The notes under the pieces were generated by a model. That model worked only from the letters and a program-made list of their open reading frames with translations, was not told the origin of the DNA and searched no databases. Below are positions 34,134 to 42,552 of a stretch of 64,000 nucleotides of DNA, one piece after another. Location of the stretch: the NCBI RefSeq assembly GCF_003332885.2, contig NZ_QOWJ01000001.1, positions 1,073,453 to 1,137,452 of the forward strand. Direction: 5' to 3'. The DNA comes from Paracnuella aquatica. Lineage in GTDB: Bacteria > Bacteroidota > Bacteroidia > Chitinophagales > Chitinophagaceae. The first letter of the stretch is position 1, and every line of letters begins with the position of its first letter. The position numbers and the translations under genes were made by a program.

Positions 34134-36884
34134 ATGCGGCGGAAAAAAAATCGGATTGCGGGGCCAGGGCTATTTGTTTACATGTGCTGTTGCATTGCAT
34201 TTTGTACGCTGCAAAATAGCGCTGCGCAAAAAGCACAGGCAAACGGACCGCGGCAAATCATCTCCATTAATGATGGCTGGCAGTTTATGCGCTATGCAGC
34301 CAACCCCGATTCATTGCAGTACGATGTACGCCCCGAAATCACAGACCGCAATGACAGCAAAGTAGCTGATTCAAAGCCGACCGAAGCAGTTAAAACAACA
34401 GCTTCAGACCGCGTATTAAAACCCTGGATATTACCCACCGCAAATGACTTTATAAAAGATTCTACGCAACATTACCGGCCCCCTACCGGCAACCCGGGCA
34501 GCGACTTTCCCCTCGTTCAAAAAAACTTCAATGATGGTGCGTGGGAAACAGTAAACCTGCCCCACGACTGGGCCATTAAAGGCCCATTCTATACCGGCAA
34601 CAACCCCGAGGTTGGCGGCGGCATGGGCCGGCTGCCCAGCCATGGCGTGGCCTGGTACCGGAAAAAGCTGGACATCCCCGCTGCAGATAAAGGCAAAACA
34701 ATTTACCTCGATATTGATGGCGCCATGTCGTACGCAATGGTGTGGCTCAATGGCAAACTTGTTGGTGGCTGGCCTTATGGTTACAACTCGTTCCGGCTGG
34801 ATCTTACCTCCTACCTGCAATTTGGCAGCAGCAACCAATTGGCGATCCGCATCGACAATCCCAATCATTCGGCACGCTGGTACCCGGGCGGCGGGCTGTA
34901 CCGCAATGTGTGGCTCACTAAAGTGGCCCCGGTGAATGTGGCACAATGGGGCACATTTGTTACCACCAATAATGTTTCGGCTGCAGCTGCATCAATTGAT
35001 GTGCAAGTGCAATTGGAAAATAAATCAGGCAAAACGCAAACAGTTGCTGTTGCTACCGCAGTGTACCTGCTCGATAGCAATGGTGTACCTGGCCGCCAAG
35101 CGGCTTTGGTTTTACCGAAAAAAACGGTACAGGTAGCTGCAGGTAAAAAAGTAAAAACAAATTTTTTCGCGACGCTTCAAAATCCAAAGTTGTGGGGACC
35201 GCTTCCTGTACAACAACCGCACCTATACATGGCCGTTACCTCGCTTTTTGTTGACGGCAAAATGGTGGACCGATACAAAACTCGTTTCGGAATTCGTTCC
35301 TTGCAGTTCGACGCAGACAAAGGCTTATTGGTAAATGGAGAACCGGTGCGGATGCAAGGCGTGAACCAGCACCACGACCTCGGCGCACTGGGTGCCGCCT
35401 TTAATGTGCGGGCTGCAGAGCGGCAATTGGAGCTGCTGCGCGAACTGGGTTGCAATGCCATTCGCATGGCGCATAATCCGCCTGCGCCGGAGTTGCTCGA
35501 ACTCACCGACCGCATGGGCTTTTTGGTAATCAATGAAATTTTTGACAACTGGGAACGCAAAAAAACGCCGCACGATTTTCACCTCATTTTTAGCGACTGG
35601 CACGAGCCGGATACCCGCTCCTTTATCCGCCGCGACCGCAACCATCCGTCGGTTATTGCCTGGAGTTTTGGCAACGAAGTTGGTGAACAATATACCGACA
35701 CCGCTGGTGCCCGATTAGCACAAAAACTATACAGCATTGTAAAAGAAGAAGACCCGACGCGGCCGGCGACGGCTTCGATGAATTATGCAAAACCGGACAT
35801 GCCTTTTCCGGCAGCAATGGACATCATTAGCCTGAACTACCAGGGCGAGGGCATCCGCGATGCACCGGCTTATGCACACCTCACTGGAATCCGAACCACG
35901 CCTTTGTATCCAGCATTCAAAGCAAAGTTTCCGGGCAAACTAATTGTGAGCAGCGAAACAGCATCGGCACTCAGCACAAGGGGCACTTATGTGTTCCCGG
36001 TGTACAACGGCATCAGCGCACCGGTAAGCGACAGCACCGGCGGTAATGCTGTGTTGCAGGTAGTGAGTGCATACGAATTGTACACGGCTGCGTTTGGCTC
36101 ATCGGCGGATAAAGTATTTGCATCGCAGGACCGCCACCCGTATGTGGCCGGCGAGCTTGTGTGGACCGGTTGGGACTACCTCGGCGAACCAACGCCGTAT
36201 TACACGGCACGCAGTTCTTATTCGGGCATTATTGATTTGGCCGGTTTTAAAAAAGACCGCTTTTACCTGTACCAGTCGCGGTGGCGGCCCGAGCTGCCGA
36301 TGGCGCATATTTTACCGCACTGGAACTGGCCCGGTCGTGAAGGGCAGGTAACACCGGTGCATGTTTTTACATCCGGCGATGAAGCAGAATTGTTTATCAA
36401 CGGCCGTTCGTTTGGTAGAAAAAAGAAAGCGCAATACGAGTACCGGCTGCGTTGGGACAGCGTGCAATACCAACCTGGAACGCTGCGTGTGGTGGCGTAT
36501 AAAGGCGGAAAAATTTGGGCTACGGATACGGTAAAAACTACCGGTCCTGCAGCGCAGTTGCAACTCAATGCAGACAGAACAATCATCGATGCGGATGGCA
36601 AGGATCTTTCTTTTATCACGGTAAAAATGACCGATAACGTAGGCCTGGTTGTTCCCGATGCGGCCCACCCCATTTCGTTTACCATAGAAGGCCCCGGCGA
36701 AATTGTAGCTACTGATAATGGTGACCCCGCTGATCTGGTTGCATTTCCTTCCACCACCCGCAAAGCCTTTAGCGGACTGGCGCTGGTCATTGTTCGCGGA
36801 AACAAGGGCGACAAAGGGAAGTTAAAAATAACAGCACAATCACCTGGCCTGGTGCCTGCGCAAATTGTGGTACAAACAAAATAA
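34134..36884 (+). CDS. GH2 glycoside hydrolase
   Basis: This is a 916-residue GH2 enzyme. The start is the ATG at 34134; a TTG 12 bases earlier is unlikely. The signal region holds 'GLFVYMCCCIAFCTL'. Next are the jelly-roll ('NLPHDWAIKGPFYTG', 'GVAWYRKKLDIP', 'MVWLNGKLVGGWPYGY'), the immunoglobulin-like domain, and the barrel with acid/base Glu515 in 'IAWSFGNEVGEQY' and nucleophile Glu608 in 'LIVSSETAS'. C-terminal beta domains (DUF4982-like and Ig-like) follow. A Lys/Asp/Thr-rich stretch of about 70 residues (57-127) interrupts the first domain. GH2 covers beta-galactosidase, beta-mannosidase and beta-glucuronidase; in this locus it may remove a side-chain sugar, but activity is uncertain. 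Confidence 0.9.
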   Translation: MRRKKNRIAGPGLFVYMCCCIAFCTLQNSAAQKAQANGPRQIISINDGWQFMRYAANPDSLQYDVRPEITDRNDSKVADSKPTEAVKTTASDRVLKPWILPTANDFIKDSTQHYRPPTGNPGSDFPLVQKNFNDGAWETVNLPHDWAIKGPFYTGNNPEVGGGMGRLPSHGVAWYRKKLDIPAADKGKTIYLDIDGAMSYAMVWLNGKLVGGWPYGYNSFRLDLTSYLQFGSSNQLAIRIDNPNHSARWYPGGGLYRNVWLTKVAPVNVAQWGTFVTTNNVSAAAASIDVQVQLENKSGKTQTVAVATAVYLLDSNGVPGRQAALVLPKKTVQVAAGKKVKTNFFATLQNPKLWGPLPVQQPHLYMAVTSLFVDGKMVDRYKTRFGIRSLQFDADKGLLVNGEPVRMQGVNQHHDLGALGAAFNVRAAERQLELLRELGCNAIRMAHNPPAPELLELTDRMGFLVINEIFDNWERKKTPHDFHLIFSDWHEPDTRSFIRRDRNHPSVIAWSFGNEVGEQYTDTAGARLAQKLYSIVKEEDPTRPATASMNYAKPDMPFPAAMDIISLNYQGEGIRDAPAYAHLTGIRTTPLYPAFKAKFPGKLIVSSETASALSTRGTYVFPVYNGISAPVSDSTGGNAVLQVVSAYELYTAAFGSSADKVFASQDRHPYVAGELVWTGWDYLGEPTPYYTARSSYSGIIDLAGFKKDRFYLYQSRWRPELPMAHILPHWNWPGREGQVTPVHVFTSGDEAELFINGRSFGRKKKAQYEYRLRWDSVQYQPGTLRVVAYKGGKIWATDTVKTTGPAAQLQLNADRTIIDADGKDLSFITVKMTDNVGLVVPDAAHPISFTIEGPGEIVATDNGDPADLVAFPSTTRKAFSGLALVIVRGNKGDKGKLKITAQSPGLVPAQIVVQTK

Positions 36885-37121
36885 ATGGCGAATGAGTTTA
36901 GATGAAAATGGTTGCGGAATGACTGCCGTCAATGCTTATATAAATGCGGTGCCGTACCATTGTTGCTGCTTTGCGCGGCCTTATTTAAAAAATGAAAAAA
37001 GCAGATATCGAGCAAGGCAGTAGTGCTATTAAATAAGTCGTCGTTGAACAATTCTATTTACAAAAACTGACAAACAAATAAAAAATTGCAGGCTTCGATC
37101 CTGCCCCAAAATGATTGTTGT

Positions 37122-38765
37122 ATGAATGCATTTCAGAAATTAGCTGTACCCGCCGGTCTTTTTATTTCCCTGCTTATTTCCTGTTCTAAAAGCGATAGCG
37201 GCGGCACCGGCGCCCCGGTTGATCCACCAGCGCCGCCACCTGCTACGCCGCCCGATAGTGCGGTTGCGCTGAAGGCCGTAGCTGATATACCGGTTGGCGT
37301 AGCAGTGCCCTACCAACATTTTATTTCCAGCCCGGCATACGCTGCTGTTGTTCGCCGCGATTTTGACGGCATTACGCTGGAAAACGAAATGAAACATTAC
37401 TCCATTGTTCGCAACGATGGCAGCTTCGATTTTACACAAGCCGATGCGATGGTAGCAGCCGCGCAGGCAGCCAACCTGGAGGTGTTTGGACATACTCTGG
37501 TGTGGCACCGCGGCCAGAACGGCGCTTACCTACAATCCATTGCAGGCATTGTGGAGGCAAGCGGACCTGACCTGCATAAAAACGGAAGCTTTGAAGACGG
37601 CACTGCTACATCATTTGACGGATGGTCTGTTTTTAATGCTGCCAACAATGCGGAAGTTTTAGTAACCACCGCTGCTGGAGAAATATATGAAGGCACCCGT
37701 GCCATGAAAGTGATCAACCCGGTGGCCAACGCAGGCAACCAGTGGCGGGTACAAGTGGCAGGCGATCTATTCAACACCACCATCGGCACACAATACCAGG
37801 TTTCGTTTTGGGTAAAAGCAGCTGCTGCTGGCGGTTCGTTGCGCTTATCAACCGGCACGCCAACCGGCCAGGGGAGCGCCCAATACCAGGCCGATCAAAC
37901 CATTGGCACCGCGTGGACCGAAGTGAAGTGGGCCTTTGCGGCCAATTCGGCGCAAACCCGCATCCTGTTTGACATGGGCCAGGCGGCCAATACTTATTTT
38001 ATCGATAAAGTATCGGTGCGTGAATTGTCGCAAACCGGCAACACACAAGCGGCGGCAAAACTGGACGAAGCGCTGAACAAACATATAACGGCCATGGTTA
38101 GCCGATATCGCGGTAAAGTAAAGGCATGGGATGTAGTGAATGAATTGTTTACTGAATCGGGCGCTATCCGAAACACCACCAATACCACCGACCGCGCATC
38201 GGATGTATTTGTTTGGAGCCAGTACCTGGGTCGCGATGTGGCAGTAAAAGCGTTTAATTATGCAAAGGCTGCCGACCCAACGGCACTCTTATTCATCAAC
38301 GACTACAACCTTGAATTGAATGGTCCCAAATTGGACTCCTTAATTGCATTTGCAAAAGAACTGCAAGGCAAAGGCGTGAAGATCGACGGCATCGGCACGC
38401 AGATGCATGTAAACATCAATTCTAACCGAACCAGCATCGACAACATGATGAAAAAGCTGGCGGCTACGGGTTTGAAGGTGCGCATTTCGGAACTGGACAT
38501 TCGCATGAATCCAACCAACCGCACAGGCTATACATTAAGTGCAACAGAAGCCGCTGCACAAGCGGGCCTATACAAATACATCATCAACTCGTACCTGAAA
38601 AATGTGCCCAAGGCACAACAACACGGCATTACTGTGTGGGGCCTTACCGACAATACCAGTTGGATGTACAGCAACGGCCTGGACTATCCATTGTTATATA
38701 ACGGGAACCTTAGCAAAAAAGCGGCATACACTTCAGCGCTGCTGGCATTTTGGGAAAATAAGTAG
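37122..38765 (+). CDS. GH10 xylanase lipoprotein with inserted carbohydrate-binding module
   Basis: This 547-residue GH10 enzyme has its barrel split by a binding domain. The ATG at 37122 opens a lipoprotein signal with Cys21 ('LLISC'), then a Gly/Pro-rich tether ('APVDPPAPPPATPPD') suited to surface display. GH10 starts at about residue 50 ('VGVAVPYQHF', 'ITLENEMKHYS', 'VFGHTLVWHRGQNG'). Residues about 150-305 are a CBM4/22-like beta-sandwich ('NGSFEDGTATSFDGW', 'YQVSFWVKA', 'FIDKVSVREL'). The barrel resumes with Glu341 in 'AWDVVNELF' (acid/base) and Glu457 in 'ISELDIRM' (nucleophile). Similar insertions are known in Bacteroides and Prevotella xylanases. It is probably the main surface endo-xylanase of the locus. 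Confidence 0.95.
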   Translation: MNAFQKLAVPAGLFISLLISCSKSDSGGTGAPVDPPAPPPATPPDSAVALKAVADIPVGVAVPYQHFISSPAYAAVVRRDFDGITLENEMKHYSIVRNDGSFDFTQADAMVAAAQAANLEVFGHTLVWHRGQNGAYLQSIAGIVEASGPDLHKNGSFEDGTATSFDGWSVFNAANNAEVLVTTAAGEIYEGTRAMKVINPVANAGNQWRVQVAGDLFNTTIGTQYQVSFWVKAAAAGGSLRLSTGTPTGQGSAQYQADQTIGTAWTEVKWAFAANSAQTRILFDMGQAANTYFIDKVSVRELSQTGNTQAAAKLDEALNKHITAMVSRYRGKVKAWDVVNELFTESGAIRNTTNTTDRASDVFVWSQYLGRDVAVKAFNYAKAADPTALLFINDYNLELNGPKLDSLIAFAKELQGKGVKIDGIGTQMHVNINSNRTSIDNMMKKLAATGLKVRISELDIRMNPTNRTGYTLSATEAAAQAGLYKYIINSYLKNVPKAQQHGITVWGLTDNTSWMYSNGLDYPLLYNGNLSKKAAYTSALLAFWENK

Positions 38766-38892
38766 CGAACATTTTTGCAAAATGTACTTAAGTTGTTCAT
38801 CGTTGCAGGTTGTGATTTTACAGGATAACCGAATAGAATAAAACGCAACCTTTGCGCACTACAACATCAAATCACATCATTAAATAAAGCGT

Positions 38893-40074
38893 ATGTTTTT
38901 GGAACAAACCATGCGGTGGTACGGCCCTAACGATATTGTACCACTGGCGCACATCAGGCAGTCAGGATGTACCGGGGTGGTTACTGCATTGCACCATATA
39001 CCGGTAGGCGAAGTGTGGACGATCGAAGAGATCAATAAAAGAAAAGCCGAAGTGGAAGCCGCCGGCATGACCTGGACGGTAATTGAAAGCCTGCCCGTGC
39101 ATGAAGACATTAAAAAGCAAAGCGGCAACTACCTGCAATACATCGAAAACTATAAGGAAAGCATTCGCAATGTGGCAGCATGCGGGTTGAAAGTGATCAC
39201 CTACAACTTTATGCCCATCCTCGACTGGATGCGCACCAACGTTTCGTACACGTTGCCCGATGGGGCCAAGGCACTGCGTTTTGAAAAGCTGGCGTTCATT
39301 GCTTTTGACTTGTTTGTATTGAAACGCCCCGGTGCGGAAAAAGAATATACCGAAGCCGAACTGGCAGGTGCCAAAGCAAAATATGCGGCCATGTCGGACG
39401 CCGAAAAAGAGGAATTGTTTTTTGTAACCTTGTTGGGCCTGCCGGGCAATGCAGACCAGCGTTTTACACCGGAGTTAGTGTTGGCAGGACTGGAAACTTA
39501 CAAAGACATTGATGCCAAAAAACTAAAAGAGCACCTGTTTTACTTTTTGCAACAGGTGGTGCCGGTGGCAGAAGAAGTGGGTGTGAAAATGGCAATTCAC
39601 CCCGATGACCCCCCCTATCCTATTTTGGGCTTGCCCCGCGTAGTGAGCACCGAACAGGATGCGGCCGATCTGATTGCGGCAGCGCCATCGTCGGCCAATG
39701 GCCTTTGCTTTTGCACCGGCTCGTATGGTGTGCGGCCCGACAATGACTTGACCGGGATGATTCAACGCCTGGGCGATCATATTCATTTTATTCATTTGCG
39801 CAGCACCAAACGCGACAACGAAGGCAACTTTTTTGAAGCAGCGCACCTCGACGGTGATGTGGACATGTATGCCGTGGTAAAAGAGCTGCTCCAGCTGTTG
39901 CAGCGCCGCGGCGTATCGCTGCCCATGCGCCCCGACCATGGCCACCAGATGCTCGACGACCTGTCGAAGACTACTTATCCGGGTTATTCGGCCATTGGCC
40001 GGTTGAAGGGTTTGGCGGAACTGCGCGGGCTGGAATTGGGTATTGCCAGGAGTTTGGGGATGGTAAAGGCGTAG
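38893..40074 (+). CDS. uxuA: Mannonate dehydratase
   Basis: UxuA dehydrates D-mannonate to 2-keto-3-deoxygluconate in glucuronate breakdown. The 393-residue length is typical. The N-terminus '[19 protein letters not shown]' with '[14 protein letters not shown]' is diagnostic, followed by '[12 protein letters not shown]', '[14 protein letters not shown]', '[19 protein letters not shown]' and '[17 protein letters not shown]'. Metal-binding histidines, cysteine and aspartate are present in these blocks and in '[11 protein letters not shown]'. It is cytoplasmic. It closes the plus-strand arm, tying the uronic acid released by GH115 and GH67 to central metabolism. Glucuronate isomerase, kinase and aldolase genes are not in the window. 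Confidence 0.97.
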   Translation: MFLEQTMRWYGPNDIVPLAHIRQSGCTGVVTALHHIPVGEVWTIEEINKRKAEVEAAGMTWTVIESLPVHEDIKKQSGNYLQYIENYKESIRNVAACGLKVITYNFMPILDWMRTNVSYTLPDGAKALRFEKLAFIAFDLFVLKRPGAEKEYTEAELAGAKAKYAAMSDAEKEELFFVTLLGLPGNADQRFTPELVLAGLETYKDIDAKKLKEHLFYFLQQVVPVAEEVGVKMAIHPDDPPYPILGLPRVVSTEQDAADLIAAAPSSANGLCFCTGSYGVRPDNDLTGMIQRLGDHIHFIHLRSTKRDNEGNFFEAAHLDGDVDMYAVVKELLQLLQRRGVSLPMRPDHGHQMLDDLSKTTYPGYSAIGRLKGLAELRGLELGIARSLGMVKA

Positions 40075-40099
40075 AATATCTTCTTTAAAGATTCATTCG

Positions 40100-40137
40100 A
40101 ATCCCGCTACACAAGTGCGTAGCGGGATTTGTTTTTT
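40100..40137 (+). terminator. Terminator after uxuA
   Basis: The 11-bp stem AATCCCGCTAC / GTAGCGGGATT with an eight-base loop is followed by TGTTTTTTG. It lies 25 bases past uxuA and marks the end of the plus-strand arm of the xylan locus. Confidence 0.9.
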
Positions 40138-40143
40138 GTTGTC

Positions 40144-40314
40144 GTCATTGCGAGGCGCAGAACGGAATGAAATATAGCTTGGGTTTGGTGCGCCGAAGCA
40201 ATCTCCTGCGGCGTAACCGATTGCTTTAATAGACGAAGTTTCTTAAATACCATGGAGATTGCTTCGGCGCCTCGGAGCGAAAAAAAGCCAACTGCTGCTG
40301 CGCCTCGCAATGAC
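40144..40314. repeat. REP/MITE-like nested palindrome
   Basis: Outer arms GTCATTGCGAGGCGCA (40144-40159) and its exact complement (40299-40314) enclose inner arms of 17 bases (40190-40206, 40254-40270; core CGAAGCAATCTCC). The word pair 'GTCATTGCGAGG...GAAGCAATCTCC' is the pattern of REP-like intergenic repeats seen in many bacterial genomes. It separates the xylan locus from mnmA. An in-frame extension of mnmA runs through it but is not real coding. Confidence 0.85.
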
Positions 40315-40433
40315 AACCATACCCACGCAATGACGGAAGCTTGGAATGACGGCGATCCGCTGGTCAGCGGGGTGGCTGAAACGTCGCCACGCAGGTTTAA
40401 CAATCAGGCGACAATTGGCCCAATCTGCTGTTG

Positions 40434-40441
40434 TACCTTTG
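40434..40441 (+). promoter_or_regulatory. -7 promoter box for mnmA
   Basis: TACCTTTG matches TANNTTTG, and the mnmA ATG follows 11 bases later. A TTG at 40415-40417 could be the -33 element, though the 16-base spacing is short. Confidence 0.55.
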
Positions 40442-40452
40442 CCGCTTATATT

Positions 40453-41550
40453 ATGAGCAAGCAAGGTAAAGTACTGGTGGCCATGAGCGGCGGCATCGAC
40501 AGCACGGTAACGGCGCTGATGCTGCACCAGCAGGGTTACGAAGTGATCGGCATTACCATGAAAACATGGGATTATTCGGCCAGCGGCGGTTCGAAAAAAG
40601 AAACAGGCTGCTGCAACCTCGATTCGTTCAACGATGCGCGGCAAGCGGCCGTGGAGCATGGTTTCCCGCATTATATCCTCGACATCCGCGATGAGTTTGG
40701 CTCTTTCGTGGTGGACAATTTTGTTGATGAATACCTGGCCGGCCGCACCCCCAACCCCTGCGTGCTGTGCAATACCCACATTAAATGGCGGGCACTGCTG
40801 AAACGTGCCGATGCGCTGGGCTGCGATTTTATTGCCACCGGCCACTACGGCCAGGTGCACCAGCACAGCAACGGCCGCTATTTTATCCGTAAAGGCGTGG
40901 ACGAAACCAAGGACCAGAGCTATGTGCTGTGGGGACTGGAGCAAGACCTGCTGCGCCGTACGCTGCTGCCCCTGGGCACATATCGCAAAACAGAGATCAG
41001 GCAGATGGCCCACGATTTTGGCTACCCCGAGCTGGCGAAAAAACACGAGAGCTACGAAATTTGTTTTGTACCCGACAACGACTACCGCGGCTTTCTAAAA
41101 CGCAAGGTTGACGGCCTGGAAGACCGTGTTGCCGGCGGCTATTTTGTAGACAAAGCCGGGAAGATTTTAGGGCAGCATAAAGGCTATCCTTTTTATACCA
41201 TCGGGCAGCGCAAAGGCCTGGACATTGCCCTCGGCAAGCCGGCCTATGTCACAGCGATTGACCCCGATACGAACACCGTAGTGCTGGGCGATGAAGCCGA
41301 CCTAGAACGCCCTGAAATGTTTGTTTCAAAAATTAACTGGCTGAAATACTCCGGCATTGAAGGCGAAACAGAAGCCCTGACCAAGATCCGGTATAAAGAC
41401 CGTGGCAGCCTGGCAACGCTCACACCATTAGACGATCAGGCCGTATCGGTGCGGTTTTTTGAAGCAGCCAAAGGCATTGCTCCAGGGCAAAGCGCCGTGT
41501 TTTACGAAGGCGACGACGTGATCGGTGGCGGCATTATTCAACGCAGCTAA
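40453..41550 (+). CDS. mnmA: tRNA-specific 2-thiouridylase MnmA
   Basis: MnmA makes 2-thiouridine at the tRNA wobble position for Lys, Glu and Gln codons, using ATP and a persulfide sulfur. The 365-residue protein begins 'MSKQGKVLVAMSGGIDSTV' with the PP-loop 'SGGIDS'. Two catalytic cysteines are present in 'TPNPCVLCNTHIKW' and 'KHESYEICFVPDNDY'. The C-terminal part has 'GHKGYPFYTIGQRKGL'-type sequence and the final 'GIAPGQSAVFYEGDDVIGGG'. The start at 40453 is set by conservation of the N-terminus and the promoter just upstream; the frame is open further back only through a repeat. It is followed by a strong terminator. Confidence 0.98.
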   Translation: MSKQGKVLVAMSGGIDSTVTALMLHQQGYEVIGITMKTWDYSASGGSKKETGCCNLDSFNDARQAAVEHGFPHYILDIRDEFGSFVVDNFVDEYLAGRTPNPCVLCNTHIKWRALLKRADALGCDFIATGHYGQVHQHSNGRYFIRKGVDETKDQSYVLWGLEQDLLRRTLLPLGTYRKTEIRQMAHDFGYPELAKKHESYEICFVPDNDYRGFLKRKVDGLEDRVAGGYFVDKAGKILGQHKGYPFYTIGQRKGLDIALGKPAYVTAIDPDTNTVVLGDEADLERPEMFVSKINWLKYSGIEGETEALTKIRYKDRGSLATLTPLDDQAVSVRFFEAAKGIAPGQSAVFYEGDDVIGGGIIQRS

Positions 41551-41569
41551 AAGTTTACATACATTTATA

Positions 41570-41614
41570 AACGGCGGCAAAACGGAGCGCTCCATTTTGC
41601 CGCCGTTCTTTTTT
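41570..41614 (+). terminator. Terminator after mnmA
   Basis: Very long stem: AACGGCGGCAAAA (41570-41582) pairs with TTTTGCCGCCGTT (41595-41607), the loop itself being the palindrome GGAGCGCTCC, and a run of T follows (CTTTTTT). It starts 19 bases after mnmA. Confidence 0.92.
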
Positions 41615-41745
41615 ACCGGCCACAATCCTTTTCCAACTTCCAAAACTCCTGCTCCGCCGAACTTTCAAACAGCACTTAAATATTTGTCTTTATTTTTATG
41701 CCGTAAAGCTTTTACGCTGTACCCGGTATCAAATAAATACAATCC

Positions 41746-42543
41746 ATGTCCCGAAAAACGTTGTTACTGCTTACGCTATTTTCTGGCTTTCTGCTTACAT
41801 TTTGTACCCGCACCACGGAAACCATGGACAACCCTGAGTTTTCCGAAGAAAAACTGGCAGAACTCATGCCCCTTGCCCAAGGCAAATACATTACCTATCG
41901 CCTCGATTCTATTGTTCCCATCCGCCAGGGCCGTGCATTGGAAACCCGCCGTTACCAGATCAAAGATGTGGTGGACACGATCATCACCGACGTACTGGGC
42001 CGCCCGTCTTACCGCGTATTTCGCTACCGCAATGATTCGCTGGCAAGGGGTTCATGGCAGCCGATGGCCACATATTTCATTACCCCAATGGGCAAAAAAA
42101 TTGAGGTGGTGGAAAATAACCTGCGCACCGTAAAGCTGCAGCTACCGCTGCGCCCCGATGCCACCTGGAAAGGCAACAGCTACCTGCCGGATGGCGCCTA
42201 TGGCGCGTTTAATGATGCGCGGCTGAACGAAGTCTGGAACTGGGATTTTGTGCACAACGGCTGGAGCCAGGAGCGCATTGGCCGCAACAATTTTGATTCG
42301 GTTTGGACTGTGCAGCACCTCAACGAAATTGCCGACACGGTTTCCATTCCTGCCGGCAGCACATCGCCGCATCATGGCTTTTACATTATTGGCTACAGCG
42401 AAGAAAAGTTTGTTCCCCGGGTGGGCCTGGTGGCCCGCCAATTGCTGGCCATTGAAAACGAACCCAATAAACTGGACGCCGATAACTACGATCCTTACCG
42501 AATTGGATTCGGCATCCGGATGTGGATGATTGATCACAACTAA
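41746..42543 (+). CDS. Hypothetical lipoprotein, 265 aa
   Basis: This is an unrecognised exported lipoprotein. The signal peptide 'LLLLTLFSGFLLTFC' places the lipid-carrying cysteine at residue 20. The mature part is soluble, aromatic-rich and mixed in charge, with 'GKYITYRLDSIVP', 'YRVFRYRNDSLARGSWQPMA', 'GNSYLPDGAYGAFND' and 'HHGFYIIGYSEEKFVPRVG' as recognisable-looking beta-strand stretches. No catalytic motif is seen. It ends nine bases before the subtilase gene and may be co-transcribed with it. Proteins of this shape are common in Chitinophagaceae, without known function. Confidence 0.85.
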   Translation: MSRKTLLLLTLFSGFLLTFCTRTTETMDNPEFSEEKLAELMPLAQGKYITYRLDSIVPIRQGRALETRRYQIKDVVDTIITDVLGRPSYRVFRYRNDSLARGSWQPMATYFITPMGKKIEVVENNLRTVKLQLPLRPDATWKGNSYLPDGAYGAFNDARLNEVWNWDFVHNGWSQERIGRNNFDSVWTVQHLNEIADTVSIPAGSTSPHHGFYIIGYSEEKFVPRVGLVARQLLAIENEPNKLDADNYDPYRIGFGIRMWMIDHN

Positions 42544-42552
42544 GGTTTTTGC

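Noticed and set aside
40252-40452. In-frame N-terminal extension of mnmA
   Set aside because: It would translate part of the REP-like palindrome and the promoter; the conserved MnmA N-terminus begins at 40453.
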